Shown here in pieces: positions 16,449 to 24,237 of a stretch of 46,569 nucleotides of DNA; positions within the stretch are counted from its first letter, which is position 1, and each line of letters starts with the position of its first letter. Location of the stretch: assembly GCA_023460085.1 (NCBI GenBank), contig JAEWRI010000005.1, positions 1-46,569 on the forward strand, in the 5' to 3' direction. A program made the translations under genes and the position numbers. The DNA comes from Bacillota bacterium (GTDB taxonomy: Bacteria > Bacillota > Clostridia > Christensenellales > SZUA-584). Under the pieces are notes generated by a model that was given only the letters and a program-made list of their open reading frames with translations, was not told the DNA's origin and made no database searches.

Positions 16449-16459
16449 ATTATATCATA
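16449..16459 (-). promoter_or_regulatory. Extended -10 promoter of the TIM-barrel/aldolase operon
   Basis: The minus strand reads TATGATATAAT: a perfect TATAAT (16449-16454) with an upstream TGn. The -35 region is poor (TTTAAC at 16 nt spacing), and an 8-bp palindrome ACAATTGT lies in the spacer, which could be part of an operator. The start site would be near 16442, 76 nt before the first ATG. Confidence 0.6.
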
Positions 16460-16504
16460 CAATTGTCGCAGTTAAACGTTGAACTCTTCTCATCTATTTC
16501 CGTT

Positions 16505-17122
16505 TCAGGACTTGTTGCCCAGCAGCCTGTCCCCCACCGCGCCGCCCGGATGGATCAGCGCGAACTGTTCGCGGGTGTAGCCCGTGTAGTACATCAGCCC
16601 GATGCAGATGGCGTCAAACACCGCGATGACCGCCATCGTGCTGGCCGTGGCGAGCATGTTGAACGGGCAGGGCTCCCTGTCTACTTTCACCTTCAGCAGA
16701 ATGTCGGCTTCCTTCGCGAGCACCGAGTCCGGGTTTTCCGTGACGCCGATGAGTGTCGCGCCCTTGGCTTTGCACGCCGGGATGAAGTTCACGATTTCCT
16801 GCGTATTGCCGCCCTTGGTGATGAGTATGAGCACATCGTCCTTCTGGAGCATACCCAACGCGCCATGCACCGCGTCCGCGGGGCTTAAAAACGCGGCGGG
16901 CCGCTCCACGCAGCACAGGCTGTGCGCTATCTTCTTGGCCGCCGCGCCGGAGGTGCCGCAGCCTGCGATGATGGCCTTGCCCTTCATGTCGCCCAGCGCC
17001 TGTACCGCGCGCATCAGCGCGTCTCTGTCGATATTGTCCACGAGCGCGCGCACGCCCTGTGCCTCCACCTCCCAGGTGTGGCTGACCGAATTCAGTATCT
17101 TATCCTTCATTTCGTTGTCCAT
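16505..17122 (-). CDS. SIS-domain sugar-phosphate isomerase (KpsF/GutQ-like, no CBS domains)
   Basis: A 205-residue cytoplasmic protein consisting of a single SIS domain. Motifs include AGCGTSGAAAKKIAHSL (phosphosugar-binding loop), LITKGGNTQEIV, and ALIHPGGAVGDRLL, which corresponds to the HPGGALG signature of D-arabinose-5-phosphate isomerases (KpsF/KdsD/GutQ). Those enzymes carry two C-terminal CBS domains (about 320 residues); here they are missing, as in short stand-alone homologues found in sugar loci. It probably interconverts ketose and aldose phosphates, or related epimers, in this pathway. The ATG follows TAAGGAGGCCCGCC and lies 11 nt after the dehydrogenase stop. Confidence 0.87.
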   Translation of the reverse strand: MDNEMKDKILNSVSHTWEVEAQGVRALVDNIDRDALMRAVQALGDMKGKAIIAGCGTSGAAAKKIAHSLCCVERPAAFLSPADAVHGALGMLQKDDVLILITKGGNTQEIVNFIPACKAKGATLIGVTENPDSVLAKEADILLKVKVDREPCPFNMLATASTMAVIAVFDAICIGLMYYTGYTREQFALIHPGGAVGDRLLGNKS

Positions 17123-17133
17123 GGCGGGCCTCC

Positions 17134-18177
17134 TTACGGCAGGAATACGACTTTGAGCGCTTTGCCCGCCCGCGCGAGCTGTACGCCTTCGTCGAACTGC
17201 GACAGCGGCAGCCGGTGCGAGATGAGCTTGTCCGCCGGGATGCGCCCATCGCGCAGCATTTCGAGAGAGGTCAGGTGATGCTGCGGCGCAAAGTTGGTCG
17301 TGCCGATGATCGTGAGCGCCTTGTAGTGGATGAGATTCGTATCGATGAGCGGCGTACTGTTGCCGCTCGGGAGCCCGCCGAAGAACGCGATGCGCCCGCC
17401 CTTTTTGGCAACCTCCACCGCCTGCACCTGTGTCACGCCCACCGGATTCGCGGTGATCACAACATCCGGCCCTTTGCCGTCCGTCAGCTCCCGTGCCCGC
17501 TGCACGGTATCCTCCTTGGACGAATCGATGGTCAGCACATTATGGCCGAACTCCTTGCAGCGCGCCAGCCTGTCTTCCGAGATGTCCGCGACGATGATCT
17601 TCTTCGCGCCGCGCGCCGTCGCCACCGCCACGTGAATGCAGCCGACGGGGCCGGAGCCGATGATGAGCACGGTATCCATGATGCCGATTCCCAGCTTCTC
17701 CTGCGCGTTGATGCACGACGACGGCGGCTCCGCAATCGCCGCGGCGGCCATGTCGTCCTCCGGGCTGATTTTCACGATGCAGCCGCGCTGCAGGGCTTCA
17801 ACCGGTATCGCCATGTATTCGGCGAAGCCGCCTTTCCACTGCTGCGCCAGCTCGCGCAGGTTCATGCACATGTCCAAACGCCCCGCGCGGCAGTATTCGC
17901 ACTCGCCGCAGTACACGTTGGGCGCAACGGTCAGCACATCGTCCTTGTGATAAGGCCCCTTGTATTCCGCGCCCGTCTCCGCCACCACGCCGCACACCTC
18001 GTGCCCGATGATCCACGGGTACGTGACGTTGCGGTGCCCGCTGGACAGCGTGCGCATGTCCGAGCCGCACAGACCGCACGCCTTCACGCGCAGCAGCAGC
18101 CCGTCGTTTGGACACTTCGGCGTTTCCACATCGGTGTAGATGTAATCGCCGTTTCCCCTGAGTACAATTGCTTTCAT
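17134..18177 (-). CDS. Zinc-dependent medium-chain alcohol/polyol dehydrogenase
   Basis: A 347-residue MDR enzyme. Start ATG 18175-18177 (MKAIVLRGNGDY) is preceded by GGGGAGGAATC. Catalytic zinc ligands are Cys37 (ACGLCGSDM), His59 and Glu60 (IGHEVCG); the structural zinc lobe has Cys90, Cys93, Cys96 and Cys104 (CGECEYC). The Rossmann fold shows VLIIGSGPVGCIHVAVATARG. The family oxidises polyols or sugar-derived secondary alcohols with NAD(P); relatives include sorbitol and L-threonine 3-dehydrogenases. It precedes the SIS isomerase gene by 11 nt. It is separated from the upstream kinase gene by 256 nt containing a large hairpin repeat. Confidence 0.9.
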   Translation of the reverse strand: MKAIVLRGNGDYIYTDVETPKCPNDGLLLRVKACGLCGSDMRTLSSGHRNVTYPWIIGHEVCGVVAETGAEYKGPYHKDDVLTVAPNVYCGECEYCRAGRLDMCMNLRELAQQWKGGFAEYMAIPVEALQRGCIVKISPEDDMAAAAIAEPPSSCINAQEKLGIGIMDTVLIIGSGPVGCIHVAVATARGAKKIIVADISEDRLARCKEFGHNVLTIDSSKEDTVQRARELTDGKGPDVVITANPVGVTQVQAVEVAKKGGRIAFFGGLPSGNSTPLIDTNLIHYKALTIIGTTNFAPQHHLTSLEMLRDGRIPADKLISHRLPLSQFDEGVQLARAGKALKVVFLP

Positions 18178-18318
18178 GTTTCTACGATTCCTCCCCGGGC
18201 GCTTCCCCATGCATCCGCGTCCCGCATTACGCGAAACGCGGCGCTGACGCGCCGCTCAGTTTTGATGACCTTTCGATAACGCGCTGTCACGCAGTTTGCG
18301 GAAAAGCCATGCTTCTTC

Positions 18319-18380
18319 GGCGCGTCTGGGAAGCCGCGCCCTACAATACATCCCGTAGGGCGCGGCCTCCCGGACGCGCC
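18319..18380. repeat. Long imperfect palindrome (REP-like hairpin element)
   Basis: Two 26-nt arms (18319-18344 and 18355-18380) match at 24 of 26 positions around a 10-nt loop; both mismatches are transitions that keep G-U pairing possible in RNA. There is no T-run, so it is not a classic terminator. It fills the unusually long 256-nt gap (18178-18433) inside an otherwise tight operon and resembles dispersed palindromic repeats of Clostridia. No gene is seen in the gap. Confidence 0.7.
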
Positions 18381-18433
18381 GTGCAAACATATCGGCTTTG
18401 CCAAGCAGCCTACGACGCTGACACGCGTTTTCC

Positions 18434-19948
18434 TTATAATCTGGACTGCACCGGTTTTAACGCCGGATACAACGATTTGTAGATTTCATACTGTGCGTCG
18501 TAGCGCGCGGCATTCTTGGTATCCGGCTGGTATGCGCGCTCCGTGCGCACCATGCCGTCTACCGCGGCCTTCAAATCAGGATAGACGCCGCCCGCCACCG
18601 CCGCCAGCGCCGCCGCGCCGAGGCAGCCCGCCTCCTTGCACTGCAGTGTCACGATGGGCATGCCCAGCACATCGGCCTTGGTCTGCAGCCACAGCGGCGA
18701 CTTCGCGCCGCCGCCCACCGCACGGATTTCATCCAGCCGGATTCCCGCGGCGCGCATCATCTCGACGTTGAGCCTCAGCTCGTAGGTCAGCCCGTCGAGT
18801 ATGCCCTTGTAAATTTCCTCGAGCGTCGTCGAGAGCGTCATGCCCACGACCGCGCCTTTGCTTTGCATATCGCACACCGGCGTACCGCTGCCGTTGAAGT
18901 GCGGCAGCACCAATACCGGCGAAGGCCCGCCTGCCGAGCGCTTGTCCATGCGGGCGTAGAAATCCTCGCCGAGCGCCGCAGCCTGCTGCGCCTCGCCCTT
19001 GGCGATGTTATCACGGAACCAGCGCAGCACGATGCCGCCCGTATGGTTCAGCGCAAACGTAAAGTACAGCCCGGGTGCCGCATGACAGTAGCAGGGGTAG
19101 TACGCATTGAACATGCCATCGTCCAGCCGCGGTTTCGCAAACGCCGAGGAAAACACCGTCGCCGTGCCGCTGGAATCCACGCCCATACCTTCGCGAATCA
19201 TGCCCGCGCCGATGGCGCCGCACGTCTGGTCGTGGCCGCCTACCACGATAAGCGGCGCGTTTTCGAGTCCCCACTCGCGCCGGATGTCGTCCCTCAGCTG
19301 CCCGCAGGGTGTGCCGGAAGGCCGGATGTCGGAGAGCAGCGCGCTGTCCACACCAACCGCGTCCAGCAGCGCCGTATCCCATTGCCGCGTGCGGATGTCC
19401 ATCGCCATGCTGCGCGAAGCCATCGTGAGATCGATGACCGGCTCGCCGCCCAGCTGCGCCACCACGAATTCGGAATAGGTGACGGCTTTGTACGCCTTCG
19501 CGTATTGCTCCGGCGTATTATTCTGATACCATAGTATTTTGGCCAGCGTGTTGATGGGATGGACGGGCATTCCGGTGCGGCGGAATGCCTCGCGGCTGCC
19601 GATGCGCTCCTCCAGAAACGCGCATTCGGCGGTATCGCGGTAGTCCATGCCCAGCAACGTCATGACCAGCGGATTATAGTCCGCGTCCACGAGCATCGTC
19701 GCGTCACCCTGCACCGAAACGCAGAGCGCCTCCACGCGGCGCACGCCGCTCTCGCGGATCGCCTTGGCCGCGACGGATTTCAGCTTTTCCATCACGTCCG
19801 CGGAGTCCTGCTCGGCCTTGGCGGGCGCGTCGCATATCACCGGGTATTCGGAGAACCCGTACCCGAGTATCGCGCCGCTCTCGTCGAATACCACGGCCTT
19901 ACAGCCGGATGTGCCCACATCGAGGCCGAGCAAAACTGCTTTACCCAT
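18434..19948 (-). CDS. FGGY-family carbohydrate kinase (xylulokinase-like)
   Basis: A 504-residue sugar kinase, typical length for the FGGY family. The N-terminal domain opens with LLGLDVGTSGCKAVVFDESG (ATP-phosphate loop 1); the catalytic Asp is in VVGGHDQTCGAIGAG near residue 240; the C-terminal domain has the second phosphate site GVDSSGTATVFS and the adenosine motif AVGGGAKSPLWLQTKADVLG, which corresponds to FGGY signature 2. It phosphorylates a ketose or polyol in the cytoplasm. It lies 13 nt downstream of the isomerase-fold gene, so isomerisation followed by phosphorylation is the likely order. Xylulokinase, ribulokinase and erythritol/apulose-type kinases cannot be told apart by eye. 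Confidence 0.92.
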   Translation of the reverse strand: MGKAVLLGLDVGTSGCKAVVFDESGAILGYGFSEYPVICDAPAKAEQDSADVMEKLKSVAAKAIRESGVRRVEALCVSVQGDATMLVDADYNPLVMTLLGMDYRDTAECAFLEERIGSREAFRRTGMPVHPINTLAKILWYQNNTPEQYAKAYKAVTYSEFVVAQLGGEPVIDLTMASRSMAMDIRTRQWDTALLDAVGVDSALLSDIRPSGTPCGQLRDDIRREWGLENAPLIVVGGHDQTCGAIGAGMIREGMGVDSSGTATVFSSAFAKPRLDDGMFNAYYPCYCHAAPGLYFTFALNHTGGIVLRWFRDNIAKGEAQQAAALGEDFYARMDKRSAGGPSPVLVLPHFNGSGTPVCDMQSKGAVVGMTLSTTLEEIYKGILDGLTYELRLNVEMMRAAGIRLDEIRAVGGGAKSPLWLQTKADVLGMPIVTLQCKEAGCLGAAALAAVAGGVYPDLKAAVDGMVRTERAYQPDTKNAARYDAQYEIYKSLYPALKPVQSRL

Positions 19949-19961
19949 GAAATATCTCCTG

Positions 19962-21380
19962 TTAAATCTCGCCGCGCAGCCAGCGCTTCACGGTCTCTTC
20001 CTGGCCCGCGTAGAAGAAGTCCGGCTTCACGCCGATGTATTTGCACGCCTCGTACAGTATGGGCGTCACGTCGCCGTGGATGCCCACGCAATGATGCACG
20101 TACGGCCCGGTGACAAGCTTGTCTTCGAGTTCCACCCAGTTGTCCACTTCGATCCACACATACGTGCCCGCCGTCGAGGGGCCGGGGATTCCGCGCGCGG
20201 GACCCAGCAGCAGCGAGTATTCGCCGTGGTCCGCGTCGAAGCGCGCCAGCGTCATTTCACCGCCGCGAATCTCGGAGAACACCGCACCCGGGAAGTGATC
20301 CTTAAAAGCAAACGGACCGGAGAGCGTCGGTTTATTCACCGCCAGCGAAAGGGGCCACGGGCCGCAATGCTGCAGCAGCTCGCCGTTGGGGTTCTCGGGG
20401 TGGCGCACCGACCAGTCGGCAAAGAACGACGCCGTGTTGCCCATGCCGGCGGCCTGCACCATCACCGCGGTTATTGCGCCGTGGATGTCCGTCTCGCACG
20501 CCACGGGAATGCCTTCGTCCGTGATCAGCGCGTTCGCGACGCACGGATGGATCTGAAGCTGGCGCTGCAGCGCGTCCCAGCACTGGATAGCGATGGCGTT
20601 GCAGCCGTTCTCCACCGCAAACTTCTTCATGGCGACCTTGAGCGAAGCGAGGCGCTTCACGCTCTTCTCCGGCACCTTGACTTCCATCTTTTCGTAGATG
20701 GTCTTTATCGTAGCCAGCACGTCCGGGTCTTCGGTCTGCTCCAGACGCAGCACCTCGTCGATGACGTCCGGCAGCGGCACAGGCAGCAGCTGGATGTTGT
20801 AACGCTCCAGCAGCTCGCCCTCGTTGCACATCATGGTCCAGAAATCGGCCGGGCGCGTGGAGATCTGCAGTATCTTGCACTTCTTGAACTCCTTCACGAC
20901 GTTGACCGCCGCGAGGAAGTTGCGGACGCCGCGCTCGAACACCGTATCTTCAAGGCGGCAGTTCGGGATGTAGGTGAAGGGAATGTTCATGCGGCGGAAC
21001 ACCTTGCCGGTGGCGAACAGGCCGCACTGCGTATCGCGCAGGCGCGATCCGTCGGACAGCGGCGCTTCGTCGCGCGGGCCCCAGAGCAGCACGGGCACGC
21101 CCAGCTCTTTGGCGACCTTGCAGACGATATCCTCAGTACCGAAGTTGGCGTGCGGGAAGAACACCGCGTCCACCTTGGCTTTCTTGAACTTCTCGACGAC
21201 GCCGGTGATGTCCTCATTGGGACGAAGCATCCCCTCTTCGTTGACGTCTTCCATGTCAATGAAGTCGATACCCATCTCCGTGAGTTTTTTCAGCGTCAGA
21301 TTCTTGTACTTCTGCGCATCTTCCTTAGAGAAGATGAACCGGCGCGTTGCCGCAACGCCCAGCAATACCTTGTGATCCAT
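19962..21380 (-). CDS. L-fucose/L-arabinose isomerase superfamily protein
   Basis: A 472-residue cytoplasmic protein starting MDHKVLLGVAATRRFIFSKE, behind TAGGAGGAAAACG. The pattern of an N-terminal Rossmann-like domain (VDAVFFPHANFGTEDIVCKVAKELGVPVLLWGPRDE), a second domain (KCKILQISTRPADFW) and a C-terminal barrel with a paired histidine (YVHHCVGIHGDV) matches the FucI/AraA fold family, including the many uncharacterised members found in sugar clusters. These enzymes interconvert aldoses and ketoses with Mn2+. It lies 10 nt after the oxidoreductase gene and 13 nt before the kinase gene. The sugar specificity is not known, and some family members may not be isomerases. Confidence 0.84.
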   Translation of the reverse strand: MDHKVLLGVAATRRFIFSKEDAQKYKNLTLKKLTEMGIDFIDMEDVNEEGMLRPNEDITGVVEKFKKAKVDAVFFPHANFGTEDIVCKVAKELGVPVLLWGPRDEAPLSDGSRLRDTQCGLFATGKVFRRMNIPFTYIPNCRLEDTVFERGVRNFLAAVNVVKEFKKCKILQISTRPADFWTMMCNEGELLERYNIQLLPVPLPDVIDEVLRLEQTEDPDVLATIKTIYEKMEVKVPEKSVKRLASLKVAMKKFAVENGCNAIAIQCWDALQRQLQIHPCVANALITDEGIPVACETDIHGAITAVMVQAAGMGNTASFFADWSVRHPENPNGELLQHCGPWPLSLAVNKPTLSGPFAFKDHFPGAVFSEIRGGEMTLARFDADHGEYSLLLGPARGIPGPSTAGTYVWIEVDNWVELEDKLVTGPYVHHCVGIHGDVTPILYEACKYIGVKPDFFYAGQEETVKRWLRGEI

Positions 21381-21390
21381 CGTTTTCCTC

Positions 21391-22683
21391 CTACATCATT
21401 TCATTTTGCATTCTTCTGAGTTTCACAAAGGTAGAGTTTTCATCCAGCTCAACCATATCGTACGTGATGATCTCGTCCTTTGCAACATCGCATTTGAGCT
21501 TGGCGCCGTACGCAAGGCCAACGGGCAGCATGTTGCCTTCTTTGGCCACTTCGTAGCGGTCGATGGACGCGCGGTAGCAGAACTCGCCGATGCGATCCAG
21601 CACCTGTCCGGCCTTGAGGTCGCGCTTTGCTACGGTGATGCATTCCGAGGTAAGCTTCTTGCCCGGATAGCCGGTGGACTCGCCGTAGAGCACCTCCTGC
21701 GCGACGGTCAAAGGCACCTCGATGCTGCACAGGTGGTACGGACGCAGCAGCAGGTAATTGGGGCCGTCGCCCATATCGCGCTGCACAAGGCCTTCGCGCA
21801 TTCTTTCATTATACGTCTGGATGATGACGAACACGCCCGGGTTGATGTCGCCGATGCCGTAATCCACGACACCCTCCTGATTCAATATGCCGCCCTGCTC
21901 CTTAAGGCTGAATACTTTGGTGAGCTCCTTGATGTTGGCCTTGGGACCGTGCATGCCGCGCACATCCGGCACCAGTCCGGTGGCGTTGGACACCGCCGCC
22001 ATTTCGACCATGGTCTTGGAGCCATCCACGAACTCGATGAGCATCCGCGCCGACATGTTGCGCGCGGCGGCTTTGTTGGCCCACTCCTCGTCGCCCGGCG
22101 TCGCATAGATGTTCAGCGGATTGTTCTTGCCTTTGCCCGCCGCGACAATCTTGTACCCCAGCGCGTGCGCAAAACGATACAGCTCAATGATGGCGCCCGG
22201 CTCGTCGCCCGCGGCCAGCGAATACACCACGCCGTGCTCCTGCGCTTTCTTGCGGAGGATGGGGCCGATGGTAACGTCACATTCCACGTTCATCATGACA
22301 ACGTGCTTCTTGTTCTCGAAGGAGAGCAGGCTTACTTCCGCACCCATCTGCGGCAATCCCGTCGCGTCGATGACTGCGTGCACCATGGGCAGCTTCACCG
22401 CGACGTGATAATCCGTGGTGGCGACGCGCGCGCCCGCTTTGATCGCTTTCGCGGCTTCCTCCAGGTCATTCGTCTCCACGATTTTCCCCTCGTAACCCGC
22501 CTGCCGGTACGCGCTGACCACCCTGTCAAAGGTCAGATCCACCGCCGCGGCAACTATCATGCCCTTCATCATGCCGGTTTGAATGATGATTTCGGAGCCC
22601 ATCTGGCCCGTGCCGATAAGGCTGACCAGAATCGGATCCCCCTTTTCTTCTCTTTCGATGAGCTTTCTGTCGATTTCGTACAC
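21391..22683 (-). CDS. NAD(P)-dependent oxidoreductase with SAF domain (COG4091/DRL-like)
   Basis: A 430-residue protein. Start GTG at 22681-22683 (read as MYEIDRKLIEREEKGDP), 7 nt after GGAGGC; the frame extends upstream across the promoter and is not used. Residues 21-40 hold the dinucleotide-binding motif SLIGTGQMGSE; a catalytic-type mid-domain (NVECDVTIGPILRKKAQEHG, AAGDEPGAIIELYRFAHALGYKIVAAGKG) follows; the last 100 residues are a SAF-like domain (VAKRDLKAGQVLDRIGEF). This architecture is that of COG4091, annotated as homoserine dehydrogenase-like, which includes the Brucella DXP reductoisomerase-like enzyme DRL. A reductoisomerase or dehydrogenase acting on a sugar (phosphate) is therefore likely. 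It is the promoter-proximal gene of the catabolic operon. Confidence 0.85.
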   Translation of the reverse strand: MYEIDRKLIEREEKGDPILVSLIGTGQMGSEIIIQTGMMKGMIVAAAVDLTFDRVVSAYRQAGYEGKIVETNDLEEAAKAIKAGARVATTDYHVAVKLPMVHAVIDATGLPQMGAEVSLLSFENKKHVVMMNVECDVTIGPILRKKAQEHGVVYSLAAGDEPGAIIELYRFAHALGYKIVAAGKGKNNPLNIYATPGDEEWANKAAARNMSARMLIEFVDGSKTMVEMAAVSNATGLVPDVRGMHGPKANIKELTKVFSLKEQGGILNQEGVVDYGIGDINPGVFVIIQTYNERMREGLVQRDMGDGPNYLLLRPYHLCSIEVPLTVAQEVLYGESTGYPGKKLTSECITVAKRDLKAGQVLDRIGEFCYRASIDRYEVAKEGNMLPVGLAYGAKLKCDVAKDEIITYDMVELDENSTFVKLRRMQNEMM

Positions 22684-22780
22684 TGATTCTGCCTCCGTCC
22701 ATCTGAAAAAATATATGGGTTTACGTCCCTGCCGCAGCCGGAGCGTTCGCCTTTCGATAGTCTCCCTGTTTGTCAGCCTC

Positions 22781-22809
22781 ATTATAGTACAGCGCATTCT
22801 GAAAATCAA
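22781..22809 (-). promoter_or_regulatory. Promoter of the catabolic operon
   Basis: On the minus strand TTGATT (22804-22809), a 17-nt spacer and TATAAT (22781-22786). The start site is expected near 22774, giving a leader of about 90 nt before the GTG start at 22683. Confidence 0.82.
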
Positions 22810-22810
22810 T

Positions 22811-22840
22811 ACAAATTACGTTATTATTTTTGTAATTTGT
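22811..22840. promoter_or_regulatory. Perfect inverted repeat directly upstream of the -35 box
   Basis: ACAAATTAC (22811-22819) and GTAATTTGT (22832-22840) are exact inverted copies separated by 12 nt, giving a centre-to-centre distance of 21 nt, two helical turns. The site abuts the -35 hexamer, the classical place for a transcription activator. The YesN-type regulator of this locus is the obvious candidate, by inference. Confidence 0.6.
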
Positions 22841-22972
22841 AGCCAAGGTTATAGTTTGGCAGCCACCCCGCAATCGTCTACAAACGCGGCGCACAGACTC
22901 GCATTATTAGCGGCCTCTTACAAAAGAAATGGAATTCCCAAGCTGAAAATGCCGAGGCGAGCCGCCGATTTC

Positions 22973-22997
22973 TGCGCATGAAATAGCCGTATGCGCA
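22973..22997. promoter_or_regulatory. Perfect TGCGCAT inverted repeat upstream of the divergent gene
   Basis: TGCGCAT (22973-22979) and ATGCGCA (22991-22997) are separated by 11 nt; a further TGCGCA occurs at 23042-23047. It lies about 95 nt before the start at 23093 and is a candidate operator for that gene. No convincing promoter hexamers were found near it; the rest of 22841-23092 shows no gene. Confidence 0.4.
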
Positions 22998-23092
22998 AAA
23001 TGGCCTATTATTTTTCAGAATCGTGAAGGAATTTTACCGCTTGCGCAGAATAATAACGGGTGAAAATAAAACAGGATTGGCAGGTAAACATC

Positions 23093-24160
23093 ATGACGCA
23101 ATCGCTCACGTGTGCCGCAATCGTTGCGCGGCTTGAGGAACAGAAGCTGGACTATTCCGTTATACGGTTACAGAATTCATATCGCATTATTGTAACAAAA
23201 CGCGGAGGAAGGGTATTCGGGCCGTTCGAGAGCGACGACAGCGAAGGCGTGTTGTGGGTCAATCAGGCTTTTGGCGACGGGAAGCAGTTTGCGGACTTCA
23301 TCGCGCAGGGAATCTGGAATCTCGGCGGCGACCGCATCTGGGTTGCGCCGGAAATACCGATGTTTACGCGCAAGCGCAGCGATTTCTTCGGCACCACTTA
23401 TCCTCAGCCGGAACTCGATCCCGGCAGCTACACGCTGGAAACCATTCCGGACGGCGTCAAGCTGGAACAGCACGTCGCCGTGGACGTATTTGAGTCAGAT
23501 ATTCAGCGCAAAGCGTTTTACGTGGGCAAGGAGCTCAGGCCTGCGGCCGATCCGCTGCGCCAGCTGAAGCGCTACGCGGAATTGATCAAGGACGTGTCTT
23601 TCTGCGGATACCAGCAGACTGTCACCGTCACGGATGAATCGCCCGAAAGTCCGCAATACCTCGAGGCATGGAACCTGTGCCAGGTAGTGCCTGGCGGCTT
23701 GATATACACCCCCTTTAACGGGGAATTTGAATTTGTGGATTATTACAGGCCCGTCGAAAACATGCAGACGGTGCGGCCGGGGCTGGCTGTACTGAAGGCC
23801 ACCGGTGACAGACAATACAAGGTGGGCTACCCGTCCGCTATCGTCACGGGACGCGCGGCATACGTCAAACCCCTCGCGGACGGCCAGCTGCTGCTCTTCG
23901 TCAAAAACTACTTCAACAATCCTTCCAGCGTCTACTCGTGTGAGCCGTTTGACAAGCCGGGCGAAATCGGCTGTTCACTGTTCGTATACAACGACGACGG
24001 CGATCTCGGCGGGTTCACGGAATTCGAGAACACCTTCCAGACGGTGGGCGGCGACACACAGCTTGCTTCCACCACCGACAGCGTACAGAATTGGTTCTAC
24101 TACGGTGCGCCGCAGAACATCGCGCGTATCGCCAAGGCGCTGGTCGGCATCGACATCTGA
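23093..24160 (+). CDS. Conserved protein of the sugar locus, mutarotase-like (DUF6786-type)
   Basis: A 355-residue protein without signal peptide or membrane segment. ATG at 23093 with AGGATTGGCAGG upstream is preferred over an in-frame GTG at 23060. It is rich in beta-strand, with segments such as GGRVFGPFESDDSEGVLWVN, IWNLGGDRIWVAPE, LEAWNLCQVVPGGLIYTPFNG and GCSLFVYNDDGDLGGFTEFE. The alternating aromatic-rich strands and the GGDRIW element recall galactose-mutarotase-fold proteins of the DUF6786 type, often beside sugar catabolism genes; I am only moderately sure of this. It is transcribed away from the catabolic operon and ends in its own terminator. A role in anomer or epimer interconversion of the imported sugar would fit the context. 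Confidence 0.6.
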   Translation: MTQSLTCAAIVARLEEQKLDYSVIRLQNSYRIIVTKRGGRVFGPFESDDSEGVLWVNQAFGDGKQFADFIAQGIWNLGGDRIWVAPEIPMFTRKRSDFFGTTYPQPELDPGSYTLETIPDGVKLEQHVAVDVFESDIQRKAFYVGKELRPAADPLRQLKRYAELIKDVSFCGYQQTVTVTDESPESPQYLEAWNLCQVVPGGLIYTPFNGEFEFVDYYRPVENMQTVRPGLAVLKATGDRQYKVGYPSAIVTGRAAYVKPLADGQLLLFVKNYFNNPSSVYSCEPFDKPGEIGCSLFVYNDDGDLGGFTEFENTFQTVGGDTQLASTTDSVQNWFYYGAPQNIARIAKALVGIDI

Positions 24161-24176
24161 CCGCCATCGTACGCGG

Positions 24177-24212
24177 CGCCTCTGAATCGGCTTGGTTCAG
24201 GGGCGTTTTTTT
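24177..24212 (+). terminator. Intrinsic terminator after the mutarotase-like gene
   Basis: CGCCTCTGAA (24177-24186) pairs with TTCAGGGGCG (24196-24205) over 10 bp with one G-U, followed by seven T. It marks the right-hand end of the sugar locus. Confidence 0.9.
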
Positions 24213-24237
24213 ATTTCATGAAGTAACGCTCATGCTA

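Noticed and set aside
18319..18380. Interpretation as an intrinsic terminator
   Set aside because: Neither strand has a T-run after the stem.
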